Of a DNA stretch of 64,000 nucleotides, positions 17,407 through 26,361 are shown in pieces. The notes under the pieces are model-generated. The model was not told the origin of the DNA, searched no databases, and saw only the letters and a list, made by a program, of their open reading frames with translations. The DNA is from CALLPQ01 sp964421675 (lineage in GTDB: Bacteria > Pseudomonadota > Alphaproteobacteria > Caulobacterales > Parvularculaceae), in the NCBI GenBank assembly GCA_964421675.1, contig CAYQXV010000002.1, forward strand, positions 1-64,000. The letters run 5' to 3'. Within the stretch, counting starts at the first letter, position 1; each line of letters starts with the position of its first letter. Both the position numbers and the translations under genes were made by a program.

Positions 17407-18522
17407 ATGGGCCATCAATATCAGGCGGTTCAATGGAACCGCAATAAGATCACCTATGATTTATTCGTCGTTGGCGCGATCATTTTGTTTTTGGGTATTT
17501 TTGTATTTATCGGTATGCAGCCTCATCCCAGTGGCAATACAGCAGATCCGATCGTTCTCGTCATAAGAGGACTGGGTGTTACCGCCTTTACAATGCTGAC
17601 GATTATTTTGTTGATTGGCCCGCTGGCGCGCATCAGCCCCCGGTTTAATACAATGTTGTATAATCGCCGACATTTAGGGGTGATTACCTTCACTGTTTCA
17701 GCCGCCCATTTTGGTCTTGCGCTGTTATGGTATCATGGCGGCGGACCGCTTAACCCATTCGTTTCGCTTTTTACCAGCAATCCATTGTATGATCGGATCC
17801 CGGGATTTCCGTTCGAGCTATTCGGCCTGGCGGCCCTGTTCATCTTGATGATCATGGCGGTGACCAGTCATGATTTTTGGTTGAACAATCTTTCAGCGCC
17901 GATTTGGAAATTGCTCCACATGTTGGTCTATCCAGCCTATGGCTTTCTTGTCCTCCATATTGTGTTGGGTGCGCTGATGACGGAAAAAGCAGCGCTCTAT
18001 CCTATTCTAACAGCTTCAACGTTCGGAATAGTCAGTCTGCTGCATATTTGCACCGGTATAAGAGAATGGGGATTGGATAAGGCAGCGCGCGCGGAAAATG
18101 GATGGGTGCGTATTGGCGATCCGATGGCCATTGAAGACCAACGCGCCGTTACAGTGGTATTACCGCGCGGGGACCGTGTTGCCGTGTTTCGCGACGGGGC
18201 AAGCGTTCATGCGGTTCAAAATGCCTGCCGTCACCAAAATGGTCCGCTGGGCGAGGGGCGCATTATTGACGGGTGTATTACCTGTCCCTGGCATGGTTGG
18301 CAGTATAATCCCAAGAACGGAGTCTCGCCGCCGCCCTTTACTGAAAAAATTGATACCTTTGATGTGCGCATGACAGATGGCAGTCTATATGTCAGCGCCA
18401 AAGGAAACGGTGCGGGAAATCCGGCGCGTTCGGTGACTTTAAACAATGTAGATAGTCATCAAGGTGCTGAAACATCCGCATCAAGCGATATGGCTGAACC
18501 TGCAAAACGTGATGGGGTATAG
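17407..18522 (+). CDS. Ferric-reductase-like membrane cytochrome fused to a Rieske domain
   Basis: A 371-residue fusion. Residues 15-220 hold about six helices resembling the ferric-reductase/YedZ transmembrane domain, with candidate heme-ligand His at 89 (NRRHLG), 101 (AAHFG), 171 (KLLHML) and 184 (LVLHIV). Residues 232-335 are a Rieske domain with ACRHQNGPLGEG (Cys274, His276) and CPWHGWQY (Cys293, His296). The tail after 335 is low-complexity. The usual NAD/FAD-binding half of ferric reductases is absent, so the Rieske domain may take its place as electron donor or acceptor. It lies 3 nt after the 50-residue gene and 1 nt before the next. Domain calls are firm; function is unknown. Confidence 0.85.
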   Translation: MGHQYQAVQWNRNKITYDLFVVGAIILFLGIFVFIGMQPHPSGNTADPIVLVIRGLGVTAFTMLTIILLIGPLARISPRFNTMLYNRRHLGVITFTVSAAHFGLALLWYHGGGPLNPFVSLFTSNPLYDRIPGFPFELFGLAALFILMIMAVTSHDFWLNNLSAPIWKLLHMLVYPAYGFLVLHIVLGALMTEKAALYPILTASTFGIVSLLHICTGIREWGLDKAARAENGWVRIGDPMAIEDQRAVTVVLPRGDRVAVFRDGASVHAVQNACRHQNGPLGEGRIIDGCITCPWHGWQYNPKNGVSPPPFTEKIDTFDVRMTDGSLYVSAKGNGAGNPARSVTLNNVDSHQGAETSASSDMAEPAKRDGV

Positions 18523-18523
18523 G

Positions 18524-19330
18524 ATGAAAAAGCTTGCACCTGGAGTGACGTCTCATCCCAAACGCGGCACTGAGAATATGTATATTGGGTGGGCACCCAT
18601 GCCCGCCATTGATCGGCGCTTTTTAATAGGGACATTGCCGTTCGCCTTGGCCGGAACGGCTGCGGTGAGTTATGGGGTGTCTTCAAATCTGTCAGATCCC
18701 GGTGCGGGGTCATGGCAAACCGGTGCCACCCATAATGTAACTGGCGCATGGTCGACCCATCCTTACCCCATGCTGCGGATGATTGATGAAACGGTGCCGG
18801 GCGGTGTGCGCACCGTTCTGGTCGTCGCAGAAGGTAAATGTTCCAGCGGATTGAAAAATGATGCTGCCCAATCGACGCCAGTTACAGCAAGCGGTGTACT
18901 GATTGAACGCAAAGACAGGCAAATGCTTGAAGTACCGCCATTGCTCGATAAATGGCAGACCCCCGCTGACCTTAGTGACGGCGACCTTGCTCGGTTGCGT
19001 GCGCCGCGGGTTGCCTCGCGCGGCATGGCAACCCTGAAAGGGGCGATCATGGATAGTAAATGCTTTTTTGGGGTGATGCGCCCGGCGCGCGGCATGACCC
19101 ATAAAGCGTGTGCTTCACTTTGTATTCGCGGCGGCATTCCGCCAAGTTTCTGGGTCCGCGATGGCCAAGGGCGCGAAGCTGTTTTACTGTTAACTGATCG
19201 TGATGGCGGCCCGATGCCATTAGAGATTTTACCGCTCGTTGCTGACCCGGTAGAGGCACGCGGCGAAATCGTCGCTGTTGATGATATTTTGCAGTTCCGT
19301 GCAGATCTAAGTGCGTTTCACCGAATTTAA
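18524..19330 (+). CDS. Tat-anchored protein with CxnCxxxC metal- or redox-like motif
   Basis: A 268-residue protein starting at ATG 18524, one base after the previous stop. A twin-arginine element, DRRFLIG, precedes a hydrophobic segment (about 36-52), suggesting Tat export with a signal anchor. Near residue 180 is the motif MDSKC-FFGVMRPARG-MTHKACASLC, with three Cys and one His that could bind a metal or heme-like cofactor. The following GGIPPSFWVRD appears to be part of the same conserved block. The family has no name known to me. Operon position suggests it is the periplasmic partner of the ferric-reductase/Rieske fusion. It converges on the prepilin peptidase with a 4-nt overlap. Confidence 0.75.
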   Translation: MKKLAPGVTSHPKRGTENMYIGWAPMPAIDRRFLIGTLPFALAGTAAVSYGVSSNLSDPGAGSWQTGATHNVTGAWSTHPYPMLRMIDETVPGGVRTVLVVAEGKCSSGLKNDAAQSTPVTASGVLIERKDRQMLEVPPLLDKWQTPADLSDGDLARLRAPRVASRGMATLKGAIMDSKCFFGVMRPARGMTHKACASLCIRGGIPPSFWVRDGQGREAVLLLTDRDGGPMPLEILPLVADPVEARGEIVAVDDILQFRADLSAFHRI

Positions 19331-20133
19331 ATCCAGAACCAATTCGCGGCGATTGATGAATTGGACGCAATAAAGATCAGCGCACCGGCAATTGCCAGCG
19401 CCGGTCCAAATCTGATTTCGCTCTCGCTATCAAATTCTCTCCCGCGCATGGTGCTGATTGCAATCAGGCACAGCGCGGCAAGAGAGGAAGTAAAAACAAT
19501 CGGCGCCAACAATGTCCAACCGCTCCACGCGCCCAATGCGCCGAGCAATTTGGCATCTCCCATTCCTAATCCTTCTCTGTCTCGCAAATGGCGATAGGCC
19601 GTTGCGATGAGCCAGAAGCTGCTATAGCCCGCAAACGCACCGATAATGGCGGCGGGAAAACTGACAAACAGATTCATGATGGAGGCTAAAAGGCCGAGCG
19701 CAATCATGGGAAAGGTGATCGCATCGGGAAGATAGCCGGTTTCAAAGTCGATGAACCCGAGGGCAATGAGCATCCACATAAAAATCGCGGCGAACAATGC
19801 CGCCATGCTTATTCCGAACAATGAAATCGCGATTAGCGCTGAAAGTGCGCCCAATAGTTCCACCAACGGATAACGTGCGCCAATCGAGGCGTTACAATCT
19901 GCACAACGTCCTCGCAAAATTATGTAACTGACGACGGGAATATTGTGCCAGCTGCGGATTTGCTGCCTGCACGATGGACATTTTGATCGTGGCCCCCAAA
20001 AACTGCCCAATATTGTTTCTTCATCCGTAAGACCCCAAAGGGCAGGGCCTCTGGTGATGACCACATTTAAAAAGCTGCCGACAACAAGCCCAATAATGGC
20101 GGCAAGGAAAAAAATCGGGGGATCAAAATTCAT
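19327..20133 (-). CDS. gspO: Prepilin peptidase / N-methyltransferase
   Basis: A 268-residue polytopic aspartic protease that cleaves class III signal peptides of pseudopilins and methylates the new N-terminus. It has the zinc-type CPSC...CADC pairs in the N-terminal cytoplasmic loop, the catalytic Asp motifs GFIDFETGYLPDAI and GLGMGDAKLLGALG, and about seven further helices. Length is normal for PilD/GspO. No other peptidase of this type is in the window, so it probably serves the gsp operon 6 kb downstream. Service to the Tad-like proteins at 43-47 kb is possible but unproven. Confidence 0.95.
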   Translation of the reverse strand: MNFDPPIFFLAAIIGLVVGSFLNVVITRGPALWGLTDEETILGSFWGPRSKCPSCRQQIRSWHNIPVVSYIILRGRCADCNASIGARYPLVELLGALSALIAISLFGISMAALFAAIFMWMLIALGFIDFETGYLPDAITFPMIALGLLASIMNLFVSFPAAIIGAFAGYSSFWLIATAYRHLRDREGLGMGDAKLLGALGAWSGWTLLAPIVFTSSLAALCLIAISTMRGREFDSESEIRFGPALAIAGALIFIASNSSIAANWFWI

Positions 20134-20509
20134 GGTCCTGCCTTTAAGGGGCGCAAAAGTACCGAACAGTGTGAGGCGCAGGCGCTGGTTTTGGGGCGAA
20201 TCGAAGGGGCGAATCTAATGCGATTTCCGGCCATCATGGGTGAGTCTTGTCATAAGAGATATCGCAAGTTTGTAAATTTTTGAAAAATGAGCGCATTGGG
20301 TACGCCAATGCGGTGTGTCTCTCATGCCATTGGGCAAACTTTTTTAAACAGCGCACCGTGAATGCCGAGACTTAACGGTAAGCCCGACTGTGCCAAACTA
20401 TTACATTATTCCGTATTGTGAGCACATTTTGCGCATTATTGACGGGTTTTTCTTGTGCCGGTTTGTGCGGAAAACCGGTGAAAATCCTCATAATTTCCCC
20501 AAACGCACT
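20134..20509. other. Intergenic region upstream of the lipoprotein gene
   Basis: About 375 bp without a supported gene, AT-rich toward the right. A short inverted repeat, CGCATTGG-gtac-GCCAATGCG (around 20290-20312), is visible. No promoter or RNA can be assigned apart from the PHO-box-like element that follows. Confidence 0.5.
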
Positions 20510-20564
20510 TTGTCATAAAATTGAGATATGACTGTCAAAAATCTGTTTCGAGAATTCTGTATGG
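20510..20564 (+). promoter_or_regulatory. Tandem PHO-box-like operator and candidate -10
   Basis: Four 7-mers fall in an exact 11-bp register: TTGTCAT (20510), TTGAGAT (20521), CTGTCAA (20532) and CTGTTTC (20543), separated by AT-rich 4-mers. PhoB boxes consist of CTGTCAT repeats with 11-bp spacing, so this looks like two adjacent boxes. A possible -10 (TGTATG, 20559-20564) lies about 10 bp after the last unit, where PhoB-activated promoters place it. The lipoprotein gene starts 70 bp further on. Phosphate control is inferred. Confidence 0.6.
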
Positions 20565-20633
20565 CGCGTCACAAGACGCCCAGTGGGGCGTTGGTGGTTT
20601 AATTGCGTTCTTAATTCTCCTGATGGGGCTCTC

Positions 20634-23504
20634 ATGAAAATTCCTTCCCGGTTTCAGTCACTTTTATTGGCAACAAGCGCAGTGATGGCACTGAGTGCAT
20701 GCTCTGGTTCTGATCCGTCGTCGCCTGGCGCGAGCAGTGTTATTGCTACACTACCGCCAGCTAATAATGCGCCCGATACGCCAACGGCCAATCCTGATGC
20801 AATTGATCTAACCTTTGGCGGATGTCCTATCGGGACGACGGCAGCAACACTGCCCAATTCTGCTGTAACCGCATGCCAAATCATTGTTGATGGTTTTGGC
20901 AATATCACCTCAGATCTCACCCTGACGGCGTCGGCCAGTCAGCCGCGGGCTTACTTCGTAGAGCAAGCGACATTTATTGGGACTGACGATGGACCAACGC
21001 CGGGAGCGTTAGGGGGCTCGACCGTAGACCTTACCATTCAGGGCGGCGCGACATTGGTCTTCTTAAACTCAACGGATTTTCTAACGGTCAATCGTGGATC
21101 GCGTTTGATTGCAACCGGATCAGCAGCAGCTCCTATCGCGCTGACTTCAGATGAAGACATTATCGATGACGGTGTTGCCAATGACAGTCAGGGTTCGGCG
21201 CGCGGACAATGGGGCGGCCTGATTTTAAATGGACGTGCACCGATTAATTCATGTGCAGACCCTTCAGTACCGGCAATGTGTGAGGCATCAGGCGAAGGTG
21301 GGACGGGCACCTATGGCGGGGACAATCCGGCCGATGATTCCGGTGTTCTCAATTATGTTCGTGTTCAATATGCCGGCTTTGCCATTACGCCAGGAAATGA
21401 GTTGAACGGTATTGCCTTCCAAGGAGTTGGTAGCGGCACGAATGTTGATTTCATTCAGGTCCACAATAATGACGATGACGGCGTTGAGTTTTTTGGCGGC
21501 ACGGTAAATGTGCGCCATGTTGTCATTACCGGTGTCGATGACGACGCATTTGATTGGGTCGCCGGTTGGACCGGTTCGGCGCAGGATGTTTTGAATATCG
21601 GTTCAGGCGTTGGTGATAATGGGTTTGAGGGCGACAATAATTCTTCCCTGAACGACCAGACACCGCGTTCAAATCCAATGATTTCAAATTTCACCATGAT
21701 TGGCGGGCCGTCTGAAGATCTCGGCATGCAAATCCGCGAAGGAACGGCGGGCGTGTTTATCAACGGTATTGTATCCGGTTGGGAAGATGGCTGTTTGGAT
21801 ATTGATGACAGCGCAACGTTTAATCAGGTCGATCCATCGGCAACAATCGATAGCGGCGCAACTGACCTTCAGTTCTCGTCATTATTTTTTAGCTGTGAAA
21901 CACCGCTGGACGATTTTACTGACAGTGACGGGACCGTTGATGAGCCGTTTTCAGATATTGCATCCTTCCCCGGCATTTCGGTGGGTAACAGCACGCTTAG
22001 CGGCGTTCTTCCCGGTGCCAATGAAGCTGCCGTCGCATCAATTGATGCCAGCACAGTAGATCCAGCATTGGTCAATGAGGCATTCATTGGGGCGTTTGCT
22101 CCTGGCCTTGCGCCGGCAGATACATGGGCGTTTGGGTGGACAGTGCCTGGCTCAGTCTTCCCGCCGCAAGGATGCCCAGTCGGTACAACGGATATTACTG
22201 GCGGGCCAAGCGTTCCCGCCGCCCCGTCAGGGGGCGCGGTCTGCGAAATTCCAACCGCTGTGACACAAGATACAACCCTGACAACTGGCAATCTATATGC
22301 GTTAGCCGGGGCGGCCTTTGTGGGACAAGATGCAGGGCCGGACGTTAATAATCCGAACCCGGTAATTTCCGCAACATTGACCATTCAGGCCGGTGTTACA
22401 ATTTACGGCACAAACTCAACAGATTTTCTGACCGTAAATCGTGGCTCACAAATCATTGCCGCAGGCACCCAGTCAGCACCGATTATCATGACCTCATTGG
22501 CCGATGTTAATGGTGAGAATTTGGGAAGCGAACGCGGACAGTGGGGCGGTTTGATTATTAATGGCCGCGCGCCAATTAATTCATGCGCCGATCCATCTGT
22601 TCCCGAGGCGTGTGAAGCATCCGGGGAGGGGGGCACGGGTAATTATGGCGGTAACGCGCCTAATGATAATTCCGGGCTGTTGAATTTCTTCCGGGTTCAG
22701 TTTGCTGGCTTCGCCATTACCCCCGGCAATGAATTGAACGGCATTGCCTTTCAAGGTGTTGGCGATGGCACAGAAATAGACTTTGTTCAGGTTCACAATA
22801 ATGACGATGACGGCGTTGAGTTTTTCGGCGGCACTGTTGACGTAAGCCATCTGGTGATCACCGGTGTCGATGATGATGCGGTCGATTGGGTGGCCGGATG
22901 GAACGGCTCTGCGCAATATATTCTGATTGCCGGTTCTGGTGTTGGTGACAATGGCTTTGAAGGCGACAATAACTCTTCATTGAATGATCAAACACCGCGC
23001 TCAAATCCGACAATTGCGAACTGGACAGCGATTGGCGGTCCGTCAGAAGATCTTGGTATGCAGATCCGCGAAGGGACAGCGGGAACATTCCTGAACGGCG
23101 TTGTCACGGGCTGGGATGATGGCTGTCTTGATATTGATGATGGTGCGACTTTCAACCAGATCAATACATCGAGCACTCCGACGCCGGGCATTGTTGATCT
23201 TCAATTTATCTCGCTATTCTTTAGCTGCGAGACGCCGTTGGATGATTTCACAGATAGTGACGGGGCCGTGGACGAAGCGGTTTCTGACATTGCCGCATTT
23301 GAAGGCATTAGCGTTGGCACAAGTTCGCTGACATCTGCGCCGGGCTTCACGTCCGCTTTTCTAAATGGCGCGAATGAAGACAGCGTCATCCCAGTTGATC
23401 CGTCAACGGTTGATCCAGCTCTTGAAAATGTTTCTCAGATTGGCGCGCTCGCTAATGATGCGGACGACTGGTTTGTCGGCTGGACCGTTCCTGGCAGTCT
23501 TTAA
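20634..23504 (+). CDS. Large outer-membrane-type lipoprotein with duplicated beta-rich module
   Basis: A 956-residue protein from ATG 20634, with a lipoprotein signal (LLLATSAVMALSAC, lipobox LSAC-S). An in-frame upstream start at 20583 would bury the signal. The mature protein holds two copies of a module of about 440 residues (nt about 20814-22150 and 22170-23504). Each contains TDFLTVNRGS, GQWGGL(I)NGRAPINSC, ITPGNELNGIAFQGVG, VHNNDDDGVEFFGGTV and LGMQIREGTAG. Gly/Asn/Asp-rich rungs suggest a beta-helix, and paired Cys recur. Similar lipoproteins occur beside TonB-dependent receptors in other bacteria, and a receptor follows here. A role as surface ligand-binding partner, as SusD is for SusC, is inference. 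Confidence 0.8.
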   Translation: MKIPSRFQSLLLATSAVMALSACSGSDPSSPGASSVIATLPPANNAPDTPTANPDAIDLTFGGCPIGTTAATLPNSAVTACQIIVDGFGNITSDLTLTASASQPRAYFVEQATFIGTDDGPTPGALGGSTVDLTIQGGATLVFLNSTDFLTVNRGSRLIATGSAAAPIALTSDEDIIDDGVANDSQGSARGQWGGLILNGRAPINSCADPSVPAMCEASGEGGTGTYGGDNPADDSGVLNYVRVQYAGFAITPGNELNGIAFQGVGSGTNVDFIQVHNNDDDGVEFFGGTVNVRHVVITGVDDDAFDWVAGWTGSAQDVLNIGSGVGDNGFEGDNNSSLNDQTPRSNPMISNFTMIGGPSEDLGMQIREGTAGVFINGIVSGWEDGCLDIDDSATFNQVDPSATIDSGATDLQFSSLFFSCETPLDDFTDSDGTVDEPFSDIASFPGISVGNSTLSGVLPGANEAAVASIDASTVDPALVNEAFIGAFAPGLAPADTWAFGWTVPGSVFPPQGCPVGTTDITGGPSVPAAPSGGAVCEIPTAVTQDTTLTTGNLYALAGAAFVGQDAGPDVNNPNPVISATLTIQAGVTIYGTNSTDFLTVNRGSQIIAAGTQSAPIIMTSLADVNGENLGSERGQWGGLIINGRAPINSCADPSVPEACEASGEGGTGNYGGNAPNDNSGLLNFFRVQFAGFAITPGNELNGIAFQGVGDGTEIDFVQVHNNDDDGVEFFGGTVDVSHLVITGVDDDAVDWVAGWNGSAQYILIAGSGVGDNGFEGDNNSSLNDQTPRSNPTIANWTAIGGPSEDLGMQIREGTAGTFLNGVVTGWDDGCLDIDDGATFNQINTSSTPTPGIVDLQFISLFFSCETPLDDFTDSDGAVDEAVSDIAAFEGISVGTSSLTSAPGFTSAFLNGANEDSVIPVDPSTVDPALENVSQIGALANDADDWFVGWTVPGSL

Positions 23505-23512
23505 GAATAAGG

Positions 23513-23543
23513 TGGTGATCGCAGCAAGGCGTTTCGATCACCA
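23513..23543 (+). repeat. Intergenic hairpin between the lipoprotein and receptor genes
   Basis: TGGTGATCG (23513-23521) and CGATCACCA (23535-23543) form a perfect 9-bp stem with a 13-nt loop. There is no T-run, so simple intrinsic termination is unlikely. It may stabilise or process the shared transcript, or be a protein-binding palindrome. Confidence 0.7.
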
Positions 23544-23610
23544 AATTGCAGTTAAATAGTTTGTTGTTGAATAATGGCTCATTGGAGCCAAAATCGTACA
23601 AGGTGTCGAT

Positions 23611-26361
23611 ATGGGGCGTTTAACCTCTCTTTCCCTTTCACTGCTTATGTCCAGTGTTGTGTTTCCGGTAACTGCTGTTGCGCAATTTGGTGCAGAAATT
23701 ACCGATGAGATTGTTGTGCGCGGGGTCAATATTCCCGATGAGAAACGGGCAACCTCGCAAATTTCAAATGTTCTGAGTGATGTTAAAATTGAGCGCTCTG
23801 GCGACTCAGATGTTGCCGGTGCATTGCGCCGCGTGACTGGCCTGTCGTTAAGTCAGGGGAAATTCATCGTTGTTCGCGGTCTCAATGAGCGATATTCAAA
23901 CCTGTCATTAAACGGCTCACCCTTACCCAGTCCCGAGCCATTACGCCGGGTGGCGCCGCTCGACCTTTTCCCAACCTCAGTTGTGAGCGGAATTTTGGTG
24001 CAAAAAACATTTTCACCTGAATTTTCCGGTGAATTTGGCGGCGGGTTAATCGAGCTTCGCTCTAAGTCATTGCCTGATGAACCATTTTTTGATTTCAAGA
24101 TTTCTGGTTCGCTGGACTTGGTAACAACGGCCAGAGATGGGCTTACCTTTGATGGCGGCGATCGCGATTTTCTTGGCTTTGATGATGGTACACGAAATTT
24201 CCCTGACGCCCTTGAGGCCGCCTTTGCGGCGCAGCCGGGTGTTGCGGTAAACTCAAACAATTTTAGCGAGGCGGAAATTCGCGAAATTGGTGCGTCACTG
24301 CCCAATTCTGAATTGCGCGTTATTCAGGAGAAATCTGTTCCGGTAAATCATGGGTTTAACCTTGCGGGCGGAACCAGCCATGATCTGAATGACACAATAC
24401 GTGTGGGGATTGTCGGCAATTTGGGGTATGGCCGGGATTTTCAAACTAAAATTGGCCGCCAAGGCGATGCCGGCGTTGATCCCAGCGGCGAAGTTGGTGT
24501 TCGCACGACCGAGTTTGATTTTGAAAGTTTGACGGAGACCATTCTACTCAACGCTCTTATTGGCGCTGGTGTGGAAATTGGTGATGATCACGAAGTAAAC
24601 CTCACGGCAATCTATCTTCGCAAGACACAAAAAGAAGCGCGAGAACGCTTTGGCGTCGACTCCGCGACCTTTGGCGACAATAACGATATTATACGGTCAA
24701 ATTTGGAGTTTTTCGAAAATCAGGTCTGGTCCGGTCAAATCAACACATCGCATTTCTTCCCATCCTTGGCCGATCTGGAAGTGACAACGCGGGTTGCCTA
24801 TTCCGAAGCGTTTCGCGATGCGCCATTTGAAACGCAATTTACCTATTTTCGCGAGCAGGAAGACCCGGCAATTTTCATTACACCCAACAATGAAATTCTT
24901 GACTTCCGGTCTGCATTGGGCGGCCTTTCGAGCGGTAGCCCGTCACAGGATGGCCTTGGCATTCGCTTTTCTAAAGTTGAGGATTCCAGTTTCTCGGGTG
25001 GTTTAGATTTTGACCTTCCTTTCACCCTGTTTGATCAACCTCATAATATAAAGGTTGGATATTCCTACCTTGATAATGAGCGCGATTATATCCTGCGTGA
25101 GTTTGCCTTCCTTAATGAAACACCCGACGATTTTACTGATATTGAACCGATCTTTTTCCAGCGCATTGACGTTCTATTGTCGGATCAAAACATTGTTGAA
25201 AATGGCGGGTTTGAATTTGCCGAGAACCCGGATTCAATCCAGCCAAATGGATATGTCGGGACTCTGGAAGTGCACGGTGCCTATGTCGGGCTAGATCTTC
25301 AGCTAACAGATTTTGTCCGCGCTTCGGTTGGCGTTCGCTATGAAACATCAGAACAGATTGTTGACAATTTCCGGGTTGCTGCTGTTTCTGCCAATGCGGT
25401 TGCTGATAATAGCTTCGGAATTCCAGAGACGACGATTGATGAAGATTACTTCTTGCCTGCGGTTACGCTGACATGGAATGTCATCGATAATTTGCAAGCC
25501 AGAGCGGCATTCTCGCAAACCATTACGCGCCCTCAGTTCCAAGAGTTAGGAGCGTCACAATTTACCGATACAGATCGCGATATCACAGTCTTTGGTAATC
25601 CATTCCTGGAAAATACTGAGCTTACAAATTACGATTTGCGATTTGAATATTATTTTGGGCGCGAGCAGTTTTTAACGGTTGGCGGCTTTTATAAAGACCT
25701 TGAAAACCCAATTGAAGAAAGTTTTATCGCTGTGGGTGATGAGATTAATATTGCTTATATTAACGCACCGTCTGCAGAGCTTTACGGCGTTGAGTTTGAG
25801 TATGAGCAGCGCTTTTTCGTGAGCGATATATTGGGCAAAGATAGCCGGTTTGGTCAAAAAGACCTTGTCCTATCGGCCAACTATACCTGGTCGCAATCTG
25901 ACGTTAGTTCTGATGGCACTGTTACCACGCCGATCTTTAACGGTGACAATATCAATGCCAGCGTAACCGATGCCTCTAATTTTGTAAGTGGCGGGCGTTC
26001 GCTACAGGGGCAATCAGAGCATATTGTTAACTTTCAACTTGGTATTGAAGATCAAGATGAACGTTCGCGCGCGTTCTTTTTGTTGAACTGGAATTCCGAC
26101 CGCATTCGTCAGGTTGGCTTGATCCAGGGGGAAGGGGCGGTTCCCGATGTTGTCGAACGATTGCCGCTTACCATCGATTTTGTCTATGCCAAGCAATTTG
26201 ACTGGAATGGCTGGAGGGACTTTGAGTTAGAATTTAAGGTTCAAAATATCCTGGGCGATGAATATTCTGCGACCTCTGACGGGGCCAATGGAACATCTGT
26301 TGATATTGATGTTTACGATCTAGGTCAGGTGTTTAGCGCCAGTCTTTCTAAAAGTTTCTAA
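23611..26361 (+). CDS. TonB-dependent outer-membrane receptor
   Basis: A 916-residue receptor with a signal peptide (cleavage near VAQ-FGAE, about residue 25), a TonB-box-like EIVVRG, a plug domain (about 35-150, with GALRRVTGLSLSQGKFIVV and SGEFGGGLIELRSKS), and a 22-strand barrel whose last strand ends in Phe (FSASLSKSF). Receptors of this group import large or scarce ligands using TonB energy. The ligand is not evident. It lies 106 bp downstream of the large lipoprotein in the same direction, so the two probably form one uptake unit, possibly under the PHO-box-like element. Confidence 0.92.
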   Translation: MGRLTSLSLSLLMSSVVFPVTAVAQFGAEITDEIVVRGVNIPDEKRATSQISNVLSDVKIERSGDSDVAGALRRVTGLSLSQGKFIVVRGLNERYSNLSLNGSPLPSPEPLRRVAPLDLFPTSVVSGILVQKTFSPEFSGEFGGGLIELRSKSLPDEPFFDFKISGSLDLVTTARDGLTFDGGDRDFLGFDDGTRNFPDALEAAFAAQPGVAVNSNNFSEAEIREIGASLPNSELRVIQEKSVPVNHGFNLAGGTSHDLNDTIRVGIVGNLGYGRDFQTKIGRQGDAGVDPSGEVGVRTTEFDFESLTETILLNALIGAGVEIGDDHEVNLTAIYLRKTQKEARERFGVDSATFGDNNDIIRSNLEFFENQVWSGQINTSHFFPSLADLEVTTRVAYSEAFRDAPFETQFTYFREQEDPAIFITPNNEILDFRSALGGLSSGSPSQDGLGIRFSKVEDSSFSGGLDFDLPFTLFDQPHNIKVGYSYLDNERDYILREFAFLNETPDDFTDIEPIFFQRIDVLLSDQNIVENGGFEFAENPDSIQPNGYVGTLEVHGAYVGLDLQLTDFVRASVGVRYETSEQIVDNFRVAAVSANAVADNSFGIPETTIDEDYFLPAVTLTWNVIDNLQARAAFSQTITRPQFQELGASQFTDTDRDITVFGNPFLENTELTNYDLRFEYYFGREQFLTVGGFYKDLENPIEESFIAVGDEINIAYINAPSAELYGVEFEYEQRFFVSDILGKDSRFGQKDLVLSANYTWSQSDVSSDGTVTTPIFNGDNINASVTDASNFVSGGRSLQGQSEHIVNFQLGIEDQDERSRAFFLLNWNSDRIRQVGLIQGEGAVPDVVERLPLTIDFVYAKQFDWNGWRDFELEFKVQNILGDEYSATSDGANGTSVDIDVYDLGQVFSASLSKSF

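Noticed and set aside
8425..26361. PEP-CTERM or VPLPA-CTERM sorting signals on the secreted proteins of the window
   Set aside because: The C-termini of the RTX protein, large lipoprotein and receptor lack the motif-helix-Arg cluster tail.
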